Of a DNA stretch of 64,000 nt, positions 40,131 to 48,956 are shown in pieces. The translations under genes were made by a program, and so were the position numbers. The notes under the pieces are model-generated. The model did no database searches and had not been told where the DNA came from. It saw nothing but the letters and a program-made list of their open reading frames with translations. The stretch lies in the NCBI GenBank assembly GCA_018882965.1, contig VEQY01000001.1, forward strand, positions 81,185-145,184, given 5' to 3'. Positions within the stretch are counted from its first letter, which is position 1. Each line of letters opens with the position of its first letter. The stretch is from Mycobacterium sp. (GTDB lineage: Bacteria; Actinomycetota; Actinomycetes; Mycobacteriales; Mycobacteriaceae).

Positions 40131-41542
40131 CGGATGCCCTGCGCGGCCTCGGAGAGGGCGGTGGTGGCGGCCTTGCGACGCATCTCGATTGCCTCCCCGA
40201 TCTGCCGGGCCAGCCGATGATCCTGGCGCACAATGGTTTCCATTGCTTTGCGCTTCACGGCGATGATCGTGACATCGGTTCGAGCGAGCACGCCGACGAG
40301 CATGCGCTGGCGGGTCAGGGCGGTGCCGCCGAAGTAGTCCCCGACGCCGAGGTCACCCAGATCCAGTCGGCGGCCGTCCTCGGCTTGGGCGTACATCCCG
40401 ACCGACCCCTCGGTGATGAAACAGACCGCGGAGGGCACGCTGTTGACGGGCTGGATGACCTCTCCCTCGGCGTAGGGCATGAGCTGAGCTCCGTCGGTCA
40501 TCACAGCCATGGCCTGCTCATCGAGTCCGAGCGCGCCAGCGATCGCGCGAGTGTGTTCGGCGATGTAGGCGCGCTTCTCCTTACGGCCTGTCTTGATGCC
40601 GTCGAGATGCAGCCCTGCCCGCTGCGCGGCGTACCACGCCCGGTGCAGCATCAAGGCGTTGGTCGAGCCTTCGTCGGCCGGCGACGCAACGGGGATTGCC
40701 ACGCGATAGCCTCCGCCGCCGAGGGCGACCACGGCCGGCGCCAGCCCGGGCAGTTTGGCCGGCAGGGTCTCCGCGATCGACAGCAGCGCGGCCCTCACCT
40801 CGCCGGGTGGGTCATCGGCAGCGAAGGTCAGCGTCGACTTCGCCTTGAAGTAGTCCGCGACCGTGCGGCTCAGGTTGACGAAGGCGTCACCGGCCAGCGC
40901 CGCGTTCGGCACGATCTGCACGCCGTTCTCGGTGTCGATGTGCACGGCGCGCCAGTTCACCTCGACCACCCGACCCTTGCCGAAATCGGTGTCCAGCCAG
41001 TCACCGATCCGGAAGGGCTGCTCGAACAGCAGCAGTAGACCGGAGATGACCGGGCCGACCGCACTCTGAACGGCCAGGCCGATGACGATCGACGTCACAC
41101 CCACCGCGGTGATCAGGCCGCCGATATTCGCCCCCCACACCCAGGAGAGCAACAGGCCGATCCCGATCACGATCAGGACCAGCCTGCCCAGATCGACGAA
41201 GATCCCGGGAAGCCGCTCCCGCCAACTCCCGGTCCGGGCCTCTCCGAACAGCGCGGCGTTGGCCCCCGAGAGCAGCAGCAGCATGATCAGGAAGCCGACC
41301 ACCGTTGCGGCGACCTTGGACCAGGTGGGATCGGCGTCGGCCGCCTCCAGCTGTTGCAGCAGAAGATACGCAGCAAAAGCCGGTAGCAGCCAATTACGCA
41401 GCAGCGCAACAGGTCTGGCGAAAGAACTCTGGCGACGAGCCAGGGCACTGTGTACCTCGCTGAGCGTCAGCAGGGCCAGCGGCAGGCCGACGACGACGAC
41501 GAGGGCCGGCCAGAACCAGGACTGCCCGGTCAGGGCGCCCAT
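40127..41542 (-). CDS. MscS-family mechanosensitive channel with cyclic-nucleotide-binding-like domain
   Basis: A 471-residue membrane protein. Helices lie at about 8-28, 45-62, 78-98 and 118-140. The MscS pore helix region is LITAVGVTSIVIGLAVQSAVGPVISGLLLL, followed by the beta domain QPFRIGDWLD...VVEVNWRAVHI. The last 115 residues form a CRP/cNMP-like barrel (LMPYAEGEVIQPVNSVP, VCFITEGSVGMYA, LGVGDYFGGTAL). The phosphate-binding cassette has FGG where FGE is usual, and the arginine position is not evident, so nucleotide binding is doubtful. It corresponds to Rv2434c and follows a cyclase-like receptor by 34 nt. Confidence 0.85.
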   Translation of the reverse strand: MGALTGQSWFWPALVVVVGLPLALLTLSEVHSALARRQSSFARPVALLRNWLLPAFAAYLLLQQLEAADADPTWSKVAATVVGFLIMLLLLSGANAALFGEARTGSWRERLPGIFVDLGRLVLIVIGIGLLLSWVWGANIGGLITAVGVTSIVIGLAVQSAVGPVISGLLLLFEQPFRIGDWLDTDFGKGRVVEVNWRAVHIDTENGVQIVPNAALAGDAFVNLSRTVADYFKAKSTLTFAADDPPGEVRAALLSIAETLPAKLPGLAPAVVALGGGGYRVAIPVASPADEGSTNALMLHRAWYAAQRAGLHLDGIKTGRKEKRAYIAEHTRAIAGALGLDEQAMAVMTDGAQLMPYAEGEVIQPVNSVPSAVCFITEGSVGMYAQAEDGRRLDLGDLGVGDYFGGTALTRQRMLVGVLARTDVTIIAVKRKAMETIVRQDHRLARQIGEAIEMRRKAATTALSEAAQGIR

Positions 41543-41576
41543 CGGAGATCCCCTCCCGGTCCGCGGAGCTCGAGAC

Positions 41577-43757
41577 TCATGCCGGCTGCCGGGTCCCGAC
41601 GTCGAGGCGCCATACCCGCTCAGTGCCGGAGGCGTCGGTGATGGTTCCGGCCTCGACGAGCGGGTAGATGCCGATGACCGCGTCGTGCACTCGTTCGCTG
41701 ACGAACACCCCCGCCGCCTTCGTCGAGGCGTGCACGCGGTGGGCGAGGTCGACCGCTTCGCCCCACAACGCGTAAATCGTCGACCGTTCGCCGACCAAGC
41801 CGCTGGTGACCGGGCCGCTGTCGATACCGACCCGCATGGACAGGTGCGCGTCGTGCTGATCGTTGAAGCGATCGAGGATCTCGGTCAACTCCCTGGCGTA
41901 GGCGATGGTGCGGCTGGCGTGGTCCACCCTGGGAACCACCAGGCCGCACGTCGCCAGCAGACCGTTGTCCTGCATGCTGCGCACCCGTTCGACACCATGG
42001 CGATCTGCGGCGCCGTCGAAGGCCTCCACGAGCGAGTTGAGAATGGCGACCGAGTCCTCGCTGGCCATCGCCCGCGCGAAATCGTCGAAACCCAGCAACT
42101 GCGCGTAGATCACCGACACGTCGCGATGCTGGGTGCTGATGTTCTCCTCACCGTCGCGGAAGCGCCGCGCAACCGGTTCGGGCATGAGGCTCTTGAGCAG
42201 TTCGTCGTTCTCGTCGCGCTGAGCGTCGATGAGTTGTTGCTTGGTCTGCAGGCTCGCACTCATGTCGTTGAAGGCGGACGCCAACTCCCCGAACTCGTCT
42301 GTGGAGGTGACCGCAACCGTGGCACCGAGGTCGCCGCCACTGACCCGACGGACGGCCTCGACGAGCTTCTTGACCGGCCGGGTCAGGATCCGGGCGAACA
42401 GCAGCGCGAGCAGACACACCGCCAGCACCACCGCTGCGGTGGACAGGGCGATGTTGCGGGCGAATCTGCTCACCGGCGCCAACGCCTCTGACTTGTCGAT
42501 CTTGGCGATGATCGCCCAGTCCAGACCGGGAATCTTCAGCGGTGCGTAGGCGAGAAGTGACTCCGGGCCGAGATAGCTCTGGGCCGTGGTCACCCCGCTC
42601 TGGCCGGACAGCGCGAGGTTGACCGCGGTCGTGTTCACCGGTTGCAGCAGCACACTGTCGCCGACCGCGACCTGGCGCTGGGCGATAGCCTCGTCGGTTC
42701 CGTTGGCGACGACATCAGCCACGAAACGTTGTGGATCGACCAGCAATTCCCGGGAAACCGAGCGCATCACCCGATCCTGACCGGCCAGGTAAGTCTCACC
42801 GGTGCGGCCCAGGCCGTCGGCGATCCAGCCCTGTTTACCGGTCATCACGTCGTTGATGCCGGCCGCCGAGAGTTGCAGGGCCAGAACGCCGTGGATTCCG
42901 CTGGCGTCACCGATCGGGGTGAGCACCCAGGGCGTCGGGGCGCCGTAGGCCGGGGCGTAGTTCTCGAAGTCGGTGAAGATCACCTCATCGACTGAGGTCG
43001 CCCGCATCGACCGGCGGTAGGCGTCGGCGAGGATGGTCGTCGTGTACGGCGCAGCCAGCAGGTTGGCGCCCAGATCGACCTGTTTGTAGGTCGAGTAGAC
43101 GACGTTACCGGCGGTGTCGATCAGCATCGCGTCGTCGAAGCCGAAGCGCTGCGTGAAGTCGGCGAAGAACGGTTGGTAGCGGGCGTTGAGTTTGGACCAC
43201 TCGCTCGGATCGCCGGCCGACTGGATCTTGATGGCCGCTTCGAAGTCGCCCTTGGCCGCAACGGTGTAGGCGTTCTGCAGGTAGGTCTGTGCATTGGAGG
43301 TCGGCAGATACAGTTCCGGGTCGGCCTGCGCCCCGCTGCCCTTCTCCAGTTCGGGGCCGAAGACGCCGGAGTAGAACCGGGCGACCGCCTCGGTCGCTCC
43401 CGGCGGCAGTGGTGTCTTCTGCAACTCGGCGAACGCCCCGGCGAACTCCTTGACGGCGTTGATAGTGGCGCTGGAGTGGGTCAGCACCGTCGCGGCGTCG
43501 CTGATGCTCTCGTAGTACGACGCGATCTCGCGGTGCCGGGATTCGCGCAGCTGCACCAGCCTCTGATACTCGGCCTGGCGCAGCGAGTTGGTGCCGGAGG
43601 TGTATCCGATGATCCCGGCGACCAGGACCGAGCCGACGCTGACCGTCAGCAGCATGACGAGCAGCTTGGATTGGAACCCCAGCGAGCGAAGCGCGCTCGG
43701 CTTGGCAATACGGACCACGGTGAGCTCCGAATCTGCGGTGTTGTCGTCCTGAATCAC
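41577..43757 (-). CDS. Membrane receptor with HAMP and class III cyclase-like domain (substituted active site)
   Basis: A 726-residue protein like Rv2435c. Helix 1 is at about 27-48, followed by a roughly 300-residue extracytoplasmic Cache-type sensor, helix 2 (AAVVLAVCLLALLFARIL), HAMP (RPVKKLVEAVRRVSGGDLG) and a nucleotide cyclase fold. Several catalytic positions differ from active cyclases. The first metal Asp is Gln553 (IYAQLLGFDDF). The YDIWGDTVN motif reads YALWGEAVD, so the purine-selecting Asp is Ala and the transition-state Asn is Asp. The second metal Asp (MQDNGLL) and final Arg remain. Activity is therefore doubtful. An alternative GTG at 43718 has GGAG upstream. Confidence 0.85.
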   Translation of the reverse strand: MIQDDNTADSELTVVRIAKPSALRSLGFQSKLLVMLLTVSVGSVLVAGIIGYTSGTNSLRQAEYQRLVQLRESRHREIASYYESISDAATVLTHSSATINAVKEFAGAFAELQKTPLPPGATEAVARFYSGVFGPELEKGSGAQADPELYLPTSNAQTYLQNAYTVAAKGDFEAAIKIQSAGDPSEWSKLNARYQPFFADFTQRFGFDDAMLIDTAGNVVYSTYKQVDLGANLLAAPYTTTILADAYRRSMRATSVDEVIFTDFENYAPAYGAPTPWVLTPIGDASGIHGVLALQLSAAGINDVMTGKQGWIADGLGRTGETYLAGQDRVMRSVSRELLVDPQRFVADVVANGTDEAIAQRQVAVGDSVLLQPVNTTAVNLALSGQSGVTTAQSYLGPESLLAYAPLKIPGLDWAIIAKIDKSEALAPVSRFARNIALSTAAVVLAVCLLALLFARILTRPVKKLVEAVRRVSGGDLGATVAVTSTDEFGELASAFNDMSASLQTKQQLIDAQRDENDELLKSLMPEPVARRFRDGEENISTQHRDVSVIYAQLLGFDDFARAMASEDSVAILNSLVEAFDGAADRHGVERVRSMQDNGLLATCGLVVPRVDHASRTIAYARELTEILDRFNDQHDAHLSMRVGIDSGPVTSGLVGERSTIYALWGEAVDLAHRVHASTKAAGVFVSERVHDAVIGIYPLVEAGTITDASGTERVWRLDVGTRQPA

Positions 43758-43807
43758 ATTGCGCCGATGGCCGGATCGTAGCGCAGCCCGCTGAGCCGCC
43801 GGATCGG

Positions 43808-43813
43808 TAGCAT
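43808..43813 (+). promoter_or_regulatory. -10 box (TAGCAT) for leaderless photolyase transcript
   Basis: TAGCAT lies 7 nt upstream of the GTG at 43821 with no ribosome site between, a typical mycobacterial leaderless arrangement. It also lies in the divergent gap with the cyclase gene. Confidence 0.6.
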
Positions 43814-43820
43814 TGCCGCG

Positions 43821-45305
43821 GTGGCCGCCGAGGAAACCCCGCTGTGGCTCTTCGCCGATCAGCTCAGCCCCCGGGCCTATGGTGGTGAACACGCCGAGCG
43901 GCCCGTTCTGCTCGTGGAGGCGACCGCGGCGCTGGGCCGGCGGCGCTACCACCGTCAGAAGCTGCACCTGATTTTGTCGGCACTGCGCCACGCCGAGCAG
44001 GATCTCGGCGATCGCGCCACGCTGATCCGGGCCGACACCTACTCGGAGGCTTTGCGGTCGTACGGCAGGCCGGTTGTCGTCTGCGAACCGACGTCCTTTG
44101 CCGCCGAGCGCTTCGTAGGCCGGTTACGCGAGGAGGGGCGGGTTGCCGAGGTGCTCCCGACGCCGACCTTCGCCCTGTCGCGCACCGAGTTCACCGAGTG
44201 GGCGGGCGAGCGCACCCGGTTCCGGCTCGAGGACTTCTACCGCGCACAGCGGCGCCGCTTCGGCGTCCTGCTCGACGGCGACGAACCGGCGGGCGGCCGG
44301 TGGAACTTCGACACCGAGAACCGGGAGGCGCCGCCCCGGGGTGCGGACTCGCTGGACGTCGAGCCGCCCTACTGTCCCGACGAGGACGCCATCGACGCCG
44401 GGGTGCGCCGAGACCTTGACGGGATGAAGCTGCCCACGATCGGGGCGGACGGCCCGCGGCTGTTCCCGGTGACCCCGGCGGAGGCGGACGCCGCCCTGCG
44501 GCATTTCGTCGACCACCGTCTGGCCCTGTTCGGCCGCTACGAGGACGCCATGCTGGGTTCTGACTGGGCTATGGCGCATTCGCTGCTGTCGGTCCCGCTC
44601 AACCTCGGCGTGCTGCACCCGTTGGATGCGGTGTCCGCCGCCGAGCAGGCCTATCGCGACGGGTCGGCACCGCTGGCCGCGGTCGAGGGTTTCATCCGGC
44701 AGATCCTGGGCTGGCGCGAGTACATCTGGCACCTGTATTGGCATTTCGGGCCGCAGTATCTCGAGAGCAACTCTTTGGACGCGAACACGCCGCTGCCCGA
44801 CTGGTGGACCGATCTGGACGCCGAGGCCGTGTCGGCGGAGTGCCTGCGGAGTGCCCTCGCCGGTGTGCGGGATCGCGGCTGGGCGCACCATATTCAGCGG
44901 CTCATGGTGCTCGGCAGCCATGCCCTGCAGCGCGGCTACCATCCGCGCGCGCTCAACGACTGGTTCGCCTCGGCCTTCGTCGACGGCTTTTCCTGGGTGA
45001 TGCCGGCCAATGTGATCGGGATGAGCCAGCACGCCGACGGCGGCCGGATGGCCACCAAGCCTTACACCTCCGGCGGGGCCTACATCAACCGGATGAGCGA
45101 TCACTGCCGGTCCTGCCGTTTCGACCCGAAGAAACGGCTCGGTCCGGATGCCTGCCCGTTCACGGCCGGCTACTGGGCGTTCGTCGATCGCCACCAGGAT
45201 CTGCTGGCAGCGAACATGCGGACGGCGCGCGCGGTGTCTTCGCTGCGCCGCCTCGCCGACCGTGATGCGGTCCTCGAGCAGGAACGTCATCGGGAGACCT
45301 TCTGA
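43821..45305 (+). CDS. Iron-sulfur bacterial cryptochrome/(6-4) photolyase family protein
   Basis: A 494-residue protein of the FeS-BCP/PhrB class. The N-terminal Rossmann-like antenna domain (LWLFADQLSP) is followed by the helical FAD domain with RQILGWREYIW near 294 and GGAYINRMSDHCRSC near the end. Four cysteines at about 341, 429, 432 and 445 match the [4Fe-4S] ligands of Agrobacterium PhrB. Family members repair (6-4) photoproducts or act as light sensors. It is transcribed divergently from the cyclase receptor, probably as a leaderless message. A second DNA-repair gene is not adjacent. Confidence 0.9.
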   Translation: MAAEETPLWLFADQLSPRAYGGEHAERPVLLVEATAALGRRRYHRQKLHLILSALRHAEQDLGDRATLIRADTYSEALRSYGRPVVVCEPTSFAAERFVGRLREEGRVAEVLPTPTFALSRTEFTEWAGERTRFRLEDFYRAQRRRFGVLLDGDEPAGGRWNFDTENREAPPRGADSLDVEPPYCPDEDAIDAGVRRDLDGMKLPTIGADGPRLFPVTPAEADAALRHFVDHRLALFGRYEDAMLGSDWAMAHSLLSVPLNLGVLHPLDAVSAAEQAYRDGSAPLAAVEGFIRQILGWREYIWHLYWHFGPQYLESNSLDANTPLPDWWTDLDAEAVSAECLRSALAGVRDRGWAHHIQRLMVLGSHALQRGYHPRALNDWFASAFVDGFSWVMPANVIGMSQHADGGRMATKPYTSGGAYINRMSDHCRSCRFDPKKRLGPDACPFTAGYWAFVDRHQDLLAANMRTARAVSSLRRLADRDAVLEQERHRETF

Positions 45306-45429
45306 CCGGCCTTTCCAGCCGGTGTGAAACGCCGCCCCGCCCCCGCGGCGATAGCCACGGTGGGAGCCGCCCCCACGCGGGCTGCGCTATCGTCGAACGA
45401 CGACCCCACAACGAGCAGGGAGGACCGGG

Positions 45430-45864
45430 GTGACACATCTCATCCGTCTGACCTGCGCGCTCACGGCGGGAGTGGCCGGTGCCGCGGTCTGCGTCGGGCT
45501 GAGCCTGGGGGCCGGCACCGGGGCCAGCAGCGCCGACCCCGGAAACAACAGCACCCTCAACGTCGTGGGTGAGCCCTACGCCCGCGCGGTGGCCATCCTG
45601 CGCGCCCAGGGTATGTCGACGACCTTCGGCGGGTCCTTCGGAAGCGACGTCCCCCAGGCGCAGTGCGTGGTGAGCAGCCAGAAGGCCCTGGGTACCACCG
45701 GCCGCATCCAGCTCATGCTCGACTGCACCGAGGACTCCCAGCCGGAACAGCCCACGGTGACCTCGGTGGCGAACACCCCCGGTCCCCAGAATCCCGATGC
45801 CGGCGGCCGGCCCACCCCGGGTGCGCCGGGCGTGGTCACCGTCATCCCCACCCCGGTCGGTTGA
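45430..45864 (+). CDS. Secreted mycobacterial protein of unknown function
   Basis: A 144-residue exported protein. A signal peptide spans about residues 1-35 (hydrophobic core TAGVAGAAVCVGLSLGAG, cleavage near SSADP). The mature part has a small domain (VVGEPYARAVAILRAQGM, QAQCVVSSQKAL, LMLDC) with a cysteine pair, and it is reminiscent of a PASTA-like repeat. A Pro/Thr/Gly-rich tail ends VVTVIPTPVG. The GTG at 45430 is preceded by GGGAGG. I do not recognise a characterised homologue; a cell-wall location is likely. Confidence 0.75.
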   Translation: MTHLIRLTCALTAGVAGAAVCVGLSLGAGTGASSADPGNNSTLNVVGEPYARAVAILRAQGMSTTFGGSFGSDVPQAQCVVSSQKALGTTGRIQLMLDCTEDSQPEQPTVTSVANTPGPQNPDAGGRPTPGAPGVVTVIPTPVG

Positions 45865-45880
45865 TCCGGACGCGACGGTG

Positions 45881-46771
45881 ATGGCGATGGTGAAGCGGGA
45901 GATCGACCCGGGCCCGGTGCAGATCCAGGCCCGCAAGGTCGCTTTCGACGTCAGCGGAATCCCCGCGCACTGGATTCCCGACCATCCGGTGACCTCGCAC
46001 ATGGTCAGCCTGCTCAACGTGATCCTGCCCGCCGCCGAGCGCTGGTTCGTCGCCACCTACACCGAGGCGCTTCCCCTGGTCAAAGACCAGCGTCTGGCCG
46101 AGGACATGCGCGGCTTCATCGGCCAGGAGGCCACACACGCCGACACCCACGAACGGGTGCTGCGCGACTTCATGGTCGAGCGCGGCCTCGACCCCGAGCC
46201 CGTGCTGCGCCGCGTGGATTACGTCTTCGACAGGGTGCTGTCCCCGACCCGCTCGACCCGGCCGGCCCGCCGGCTCAACAACCTCTGCGACCGGTTGTGG
46301 CTGATCGCGGCAATCGAGCACTACACCGCGGTGATGGGCGACTTCGCCCTCAACTGCGCCTGGGACGAGCACGGCGTGAACCCGACGATGGCCGACCTGT
46401 TCCGCTGGCACGGCAGCGAAGAGGTCGAGCACCGCTGCGTCGCTCACGATGTCGCCGTCTACTTCCAGAACAGCTACCTCGCCCGGATCCGCGCGATGGC
46501 GCTGACCGTGGGGATGATCTACACCTTCTTCGAGCGCGGGACGTGGTACCTCTGCCGCATCGACCCCGAACTGGACATCTCCTGGTGGCGGATGCAGCGG
46601 ATGCGGGCCCGCGACTCAAAACTCCGGCTGCTGCCCAAGTATCGCGATCTGTTCGGCCGGACCACGCTGACCTACTTCCGACCCGGGTACTCGCCGCTGG
46701 AGGTGGGCTCCACCGCCCAGGCGGTGGCCTACCTGGCCAGCTCCCCGGCCGCCCGGGCCGCCCAGGTGTAG
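45881..46771 (+). CDS. Ferritin-like metal-dependent hydrolase family protein (PF10118)
   Basis: A 296-residue helical protein with repeated carboxylate/histidine pairs suited to a di-iron site: GQEATHADTHERV near 83, IAAIEHYTAVMGD near 144, and HGSEEVEHRCVAHDV near 180. This is the pattern of the predicted metal-dependent hydrolase family PF10118, whose reaction is not established. The next gene, a 2Fe-2S reductase, starts 5 nt after the stop. The pair could therefore be an oxygenase-type di-iron enzyme with its electron donor rather than a hydrolase. Several in-frame starts (GTG 45878, ATG 45881, ATG 45887) are close together. Confidence 0.8.
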   Translation: MAMVKREIDPGPVQIQARKVAFDVSGIPAHWIPDHPVTSHMVSLLNVILPAAERWFVATYTEALPLVKDQRLAEDMRGFIGQEATHADTHERVLRDFMVERGLDPEPVLRRVDYVFDRVLSPTRSTRPARRLNNLCDRLWLIAAIEHYTAVMGDFALNCAWDEHGVNPTMADLFRWHGSEEVEHRCVAHDVAVYFQNSYLARIRAMALTVGMIYTFFERGTWYLCRIDPELDISWWRMQRMRARDSKLRLLPKYRDLFGRTTLTYFRPGYSPLEVGSTAQAVAYLASSPAARAAQV

Positions 46772-46776
46772 CCCCG

Positions 46777-47859
46777 GTGGCCAAGCCACCCGAGTTCCGC
46801 CCACCGCTGCTGCTTCGCGCCGCCGGCGCCACGCTCTCAGGCCTGTGGGCCGTCAGCGACAGCCTGCGGCGGCCAGCCGTCCCCGCCGAGCGCGACCGGA
46901 CGCTGGCGCTGACCGTCGCCCGTCGCGAGATCGTGGCGCGCGATGAGAACGTCGTCGCGCTGACCCTCACCGGTTTACGCGGGCAGGCCCTGCCGCGCTG
47001 GCATCCCGGCGCACACCTCGACCTGCACCTGCCCAGCGGCCTGATCCGGCAGTACTCACTGTGCGGGGACCCGGCCGAGCGGGAGGCCTACCGCATCGCG
47101 GTCCGGCGAATCCCGGCCGGCGCGGGATCGGCCGGTGCGGGGTCAGCTGAAGTGCACGACGCGCTCCCGGTGGGCTCGACGGTGACCACCGGAGGGCCGC
47201 GTAACGCCTTCCCGCTGGTGATCCCCGGGTACGGATCCCCGGCACGGCGGCTCCGCTTCATCGCGGGTGGTATCGGCATCACCCCGATCCTGCCGATGCT
47301 GGCGATGGCGCATCGGCTGGGAGTGGACTGGTCGATGATCTACGTCGGCCGCAACGCCGACAGCATCCCGTTCCGCGACGAAGTGCAGCGTTTCGGGACT
47401 CGGGTGCGGATCCGCACCGACGACCTGAACGGTGTCCCGACCGCGGATGAGCTTCTTGGCGAATTCCATTCGGCCACTGCGGTTTACGTCTGCGGTCCGC
47501 CCCCTCTGCTTACGGCGGTCTGCGAGCGTCTGACCGGCCGGGATGACGTCGAGCTGCACTACGAGCGATTCGCCGCACCGCCGGTCGTCGACGGTGCGCA
47601 GTTCAGCGCGACCGCGGTCGTCTCCGGAGCCGACGTCGTCGTGGGCCCGGAGGAAACTCTGCTCGCCGCGCTGCGCCGGGCCGGCGTGAACCCGCCCTAC
47701 TCCTGCCAGCAGGGGTTCTGCGGCACGTGCCGCGTCCGGGTGCTGGGTGGTTCCGTGCAGCACCGGGACACGCTGCTCACCGATGCCGAGCGGGTCGACC
47801 AGATGCTGCTCTGCGTGTCGCGGGCGGGGCCCGGCGGGCATCTCGAGCTTGAGATCTAG
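46777..47859 (+). CDS. Ferredoxin-NAD(P) reductase with C-terminal 2Fe-2S domain
   Basis: A 360-residue oxygenase-reductase type protein. The FAD domain has RQYSLCGDP near 90, the NAD(P) domain has FIAGGIGITPILPML near 162 and VYVCGPPPLL near 235, and the C-terminal plant-type ferredoxin is SCQQGFCGTCRVRVL with a last Cys in MLLCVSRA. This order (FAD-NAD-2Fe2S) is that of phthalate dioxygenase reductase and VanB. It follows the PF10118 di-iron-like protein by 5 nt and is a natural electron donor for it, which is inferred from the layout. Confidence 0.9.
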   Translation: MAKPPEFRPPLLLRAAGATLSGLWAVSDSLRRPAVPAERDRTLALTVARREIVARDENVVALTLTGLRGQALPRWHPGAHLDLHLPSGLIRQYSLCGDPAEREAYRIAVRRIPAGAGSAGAGSAEVHDALPVGSTVTTGGPRNAFPLVIPGYGSPARRLRFIAGGIGITPILPMLAMAHRLGVDWSMIYVGRNADSIPFRDEVQRFGTRVRIRTDDLNGVPTADELLGEFHSATAVYVCGPPPLLTAVCERLTGRDDVELHYERFAAPPVVDGAQFSATAVVSGADVVVGPEETLLAALRRAGVNPPYSCQQGFCGTCRVRVLGGSVQHRDTLLTDAERVDQMLLCVSRAGPGGHLELEI

Positions 47860-47863
47860 CCCC

Positions 47864-48424
47864 TCAGTCGCCGTCCCAGACGGCCAGCTGGTCGGAGACG
47901 TCGATGATCTTGGCCTGTTGTGAGGCTGGGCTGTCGATCTCCTCGGCGACGTAGGCGGCGACGAAGCGGCGGATCTCCGCGTCGACGCCGGCCACGATCC
48001 GCAGGATCTCGCCCCGCACCGACTTCGACGTCACGTGCACGGCGATGTCGGAGGGGCGGGGTTTGGCGACGTCGATGACCACGAGCAGGGGCTCGGCCGC
48101 CCGGGCGGTGGCCCGCAGCGCGATGTCACCGTCGACGGTGAATCGCTGCTTGTCCAGACGCAGATCGAGGAGCAACTCGATGACGAGCGGGATGCGAACG
48201 GCAAATGTGATGGTGTCCCCGAGGGTCCGGGTCACCTGCGGGTTCTGGACGCGCACCTTCGCGGTCACCCGGGCCAGGCCCCCCGGGCCCTGGGACATCG
48301 GGCCCATGGTGACTTCCCCGCCGGCAATCTCGGCAAACGCCGCCGCGACGCGTTCCTCAGTCACCGCAGTCTCGAAGAACCGGCGGCCGAACTCCTCGTA
48401 GGTGACGTAGGCGTGGGTGTGCAT
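47864..48424 (-). CDS. DUF2505 family protein
   Basis: A 186-residue protein of the actinobacterial DUF2505 family, whose sequence suggests a START/SRPBCC-like lipid-binding fold (VTEERVAAAFAEIAGGEV, GGLARVTAKVRV, DIALRATARAAEPLLVV, SKSVRGEILRIVAGVDAEIRRFVAAYV). No catalytic residues or signal peptide are seen. It is located next to dtd, in a position similar to the Rv1896c-Rv1897c neighbourhood of M. tuberculosis, though homology to Rv1896c is not claimed. The start may alternatively be 18 nt upstream. The stop lies 4 nt from the convergent reductase stop. Confidence 0.7.
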   Translation of the reverse strand: MHTHAYVTYEEFGRRFFETAVTEERVAAAFAEIAGGEVTMGPMSQGPGGLARVTAKVRVQNPQVTRTLGDTITFAVRIPLVIELLLDLRLDKQRFTVDGDIALRATARAAEPLLVVIDVAKPRPSDIAVHVTSKSVRGEILRIVAGVDAEIRRFVAAYVAEEIDSPASQQAKIIDVSDQLAVWDGD

Positions 48425-48511
48425 CGGCCACCACGATCTCACGCCGATCTCACGACCCGGGTGGACACCGGGGCGCGGAACGGTAACAAAATGCGCCCGG
48501 TCAGCTGCCCC

Positions 48512-48946
48512 TCACGGGCTTTCCAACAGCACGGTGACCGGGCCGTCATTGACCAGGTGAACCTGCATGTGCGCACCGAAGACACCGGTCTGCACGACCG
48601 CCCCGAGCGCGCGCAGCGCCTCGGCGAACGCGGTCACCAAGGGTTCGGCGACCGCGGCGGGCGCCGCGGCGTTCCACGACGGCCGGCGGCCCTTCGCGGT
48701 GTTGGCGTAGAGGGTGAACTGGCTCACCACGAGCAGCGGCGCGTTGATGTCGGCGGCGGACCGGTCGCCGTCGAGGATGCGGAGTTGCCACACCTTCTCG
48801 GCCATCCGCCCGGCGGCGGCGGCGTCATCACCGTGCGTGACACCCACCAGGGCGAGCAATCCCTGTCCGGGTGGCCGGATCTCGCCGACCACGGCGCCGT
48901 CGACAAGGACAGCCGCCGAGGTGACGCGCTGCAGCAGGACCCGCAT
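48512..48946 (-). CDS. dtd: D-aminoacyl-tRNA deacylase
   Basis: A 144-residue DTD enzyme that hydrolyses D-amino acids mischarged onto tRNA. The signature [17 protein letters not shown] is near residue 75. The C-terminal cis-Gly-Pro loop normally reads NxGPVT, and here it is [10 protein letters not shown], intact. Length and position match Rv1897c. The ATG at 48946 starts MRVLLQRV, the universal N-terminus of the family. Confidence 0.96.
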   Translation of the reverse strand: MRVLLQRVTSAAVLVDGAVVGEIRPPGQGLLALVGVTHGDDAAAAGRMAEKVWQLRILDGDRSAADINAPLLVVSQFTLYANTAKGRRPSWNAAAPAAVAEPLVTAFAEALRALGAVVQTGVFGAHMQVHLVNDGPVTVLLESP

Positions 48947-48956
48947 GTCCTAGTTC

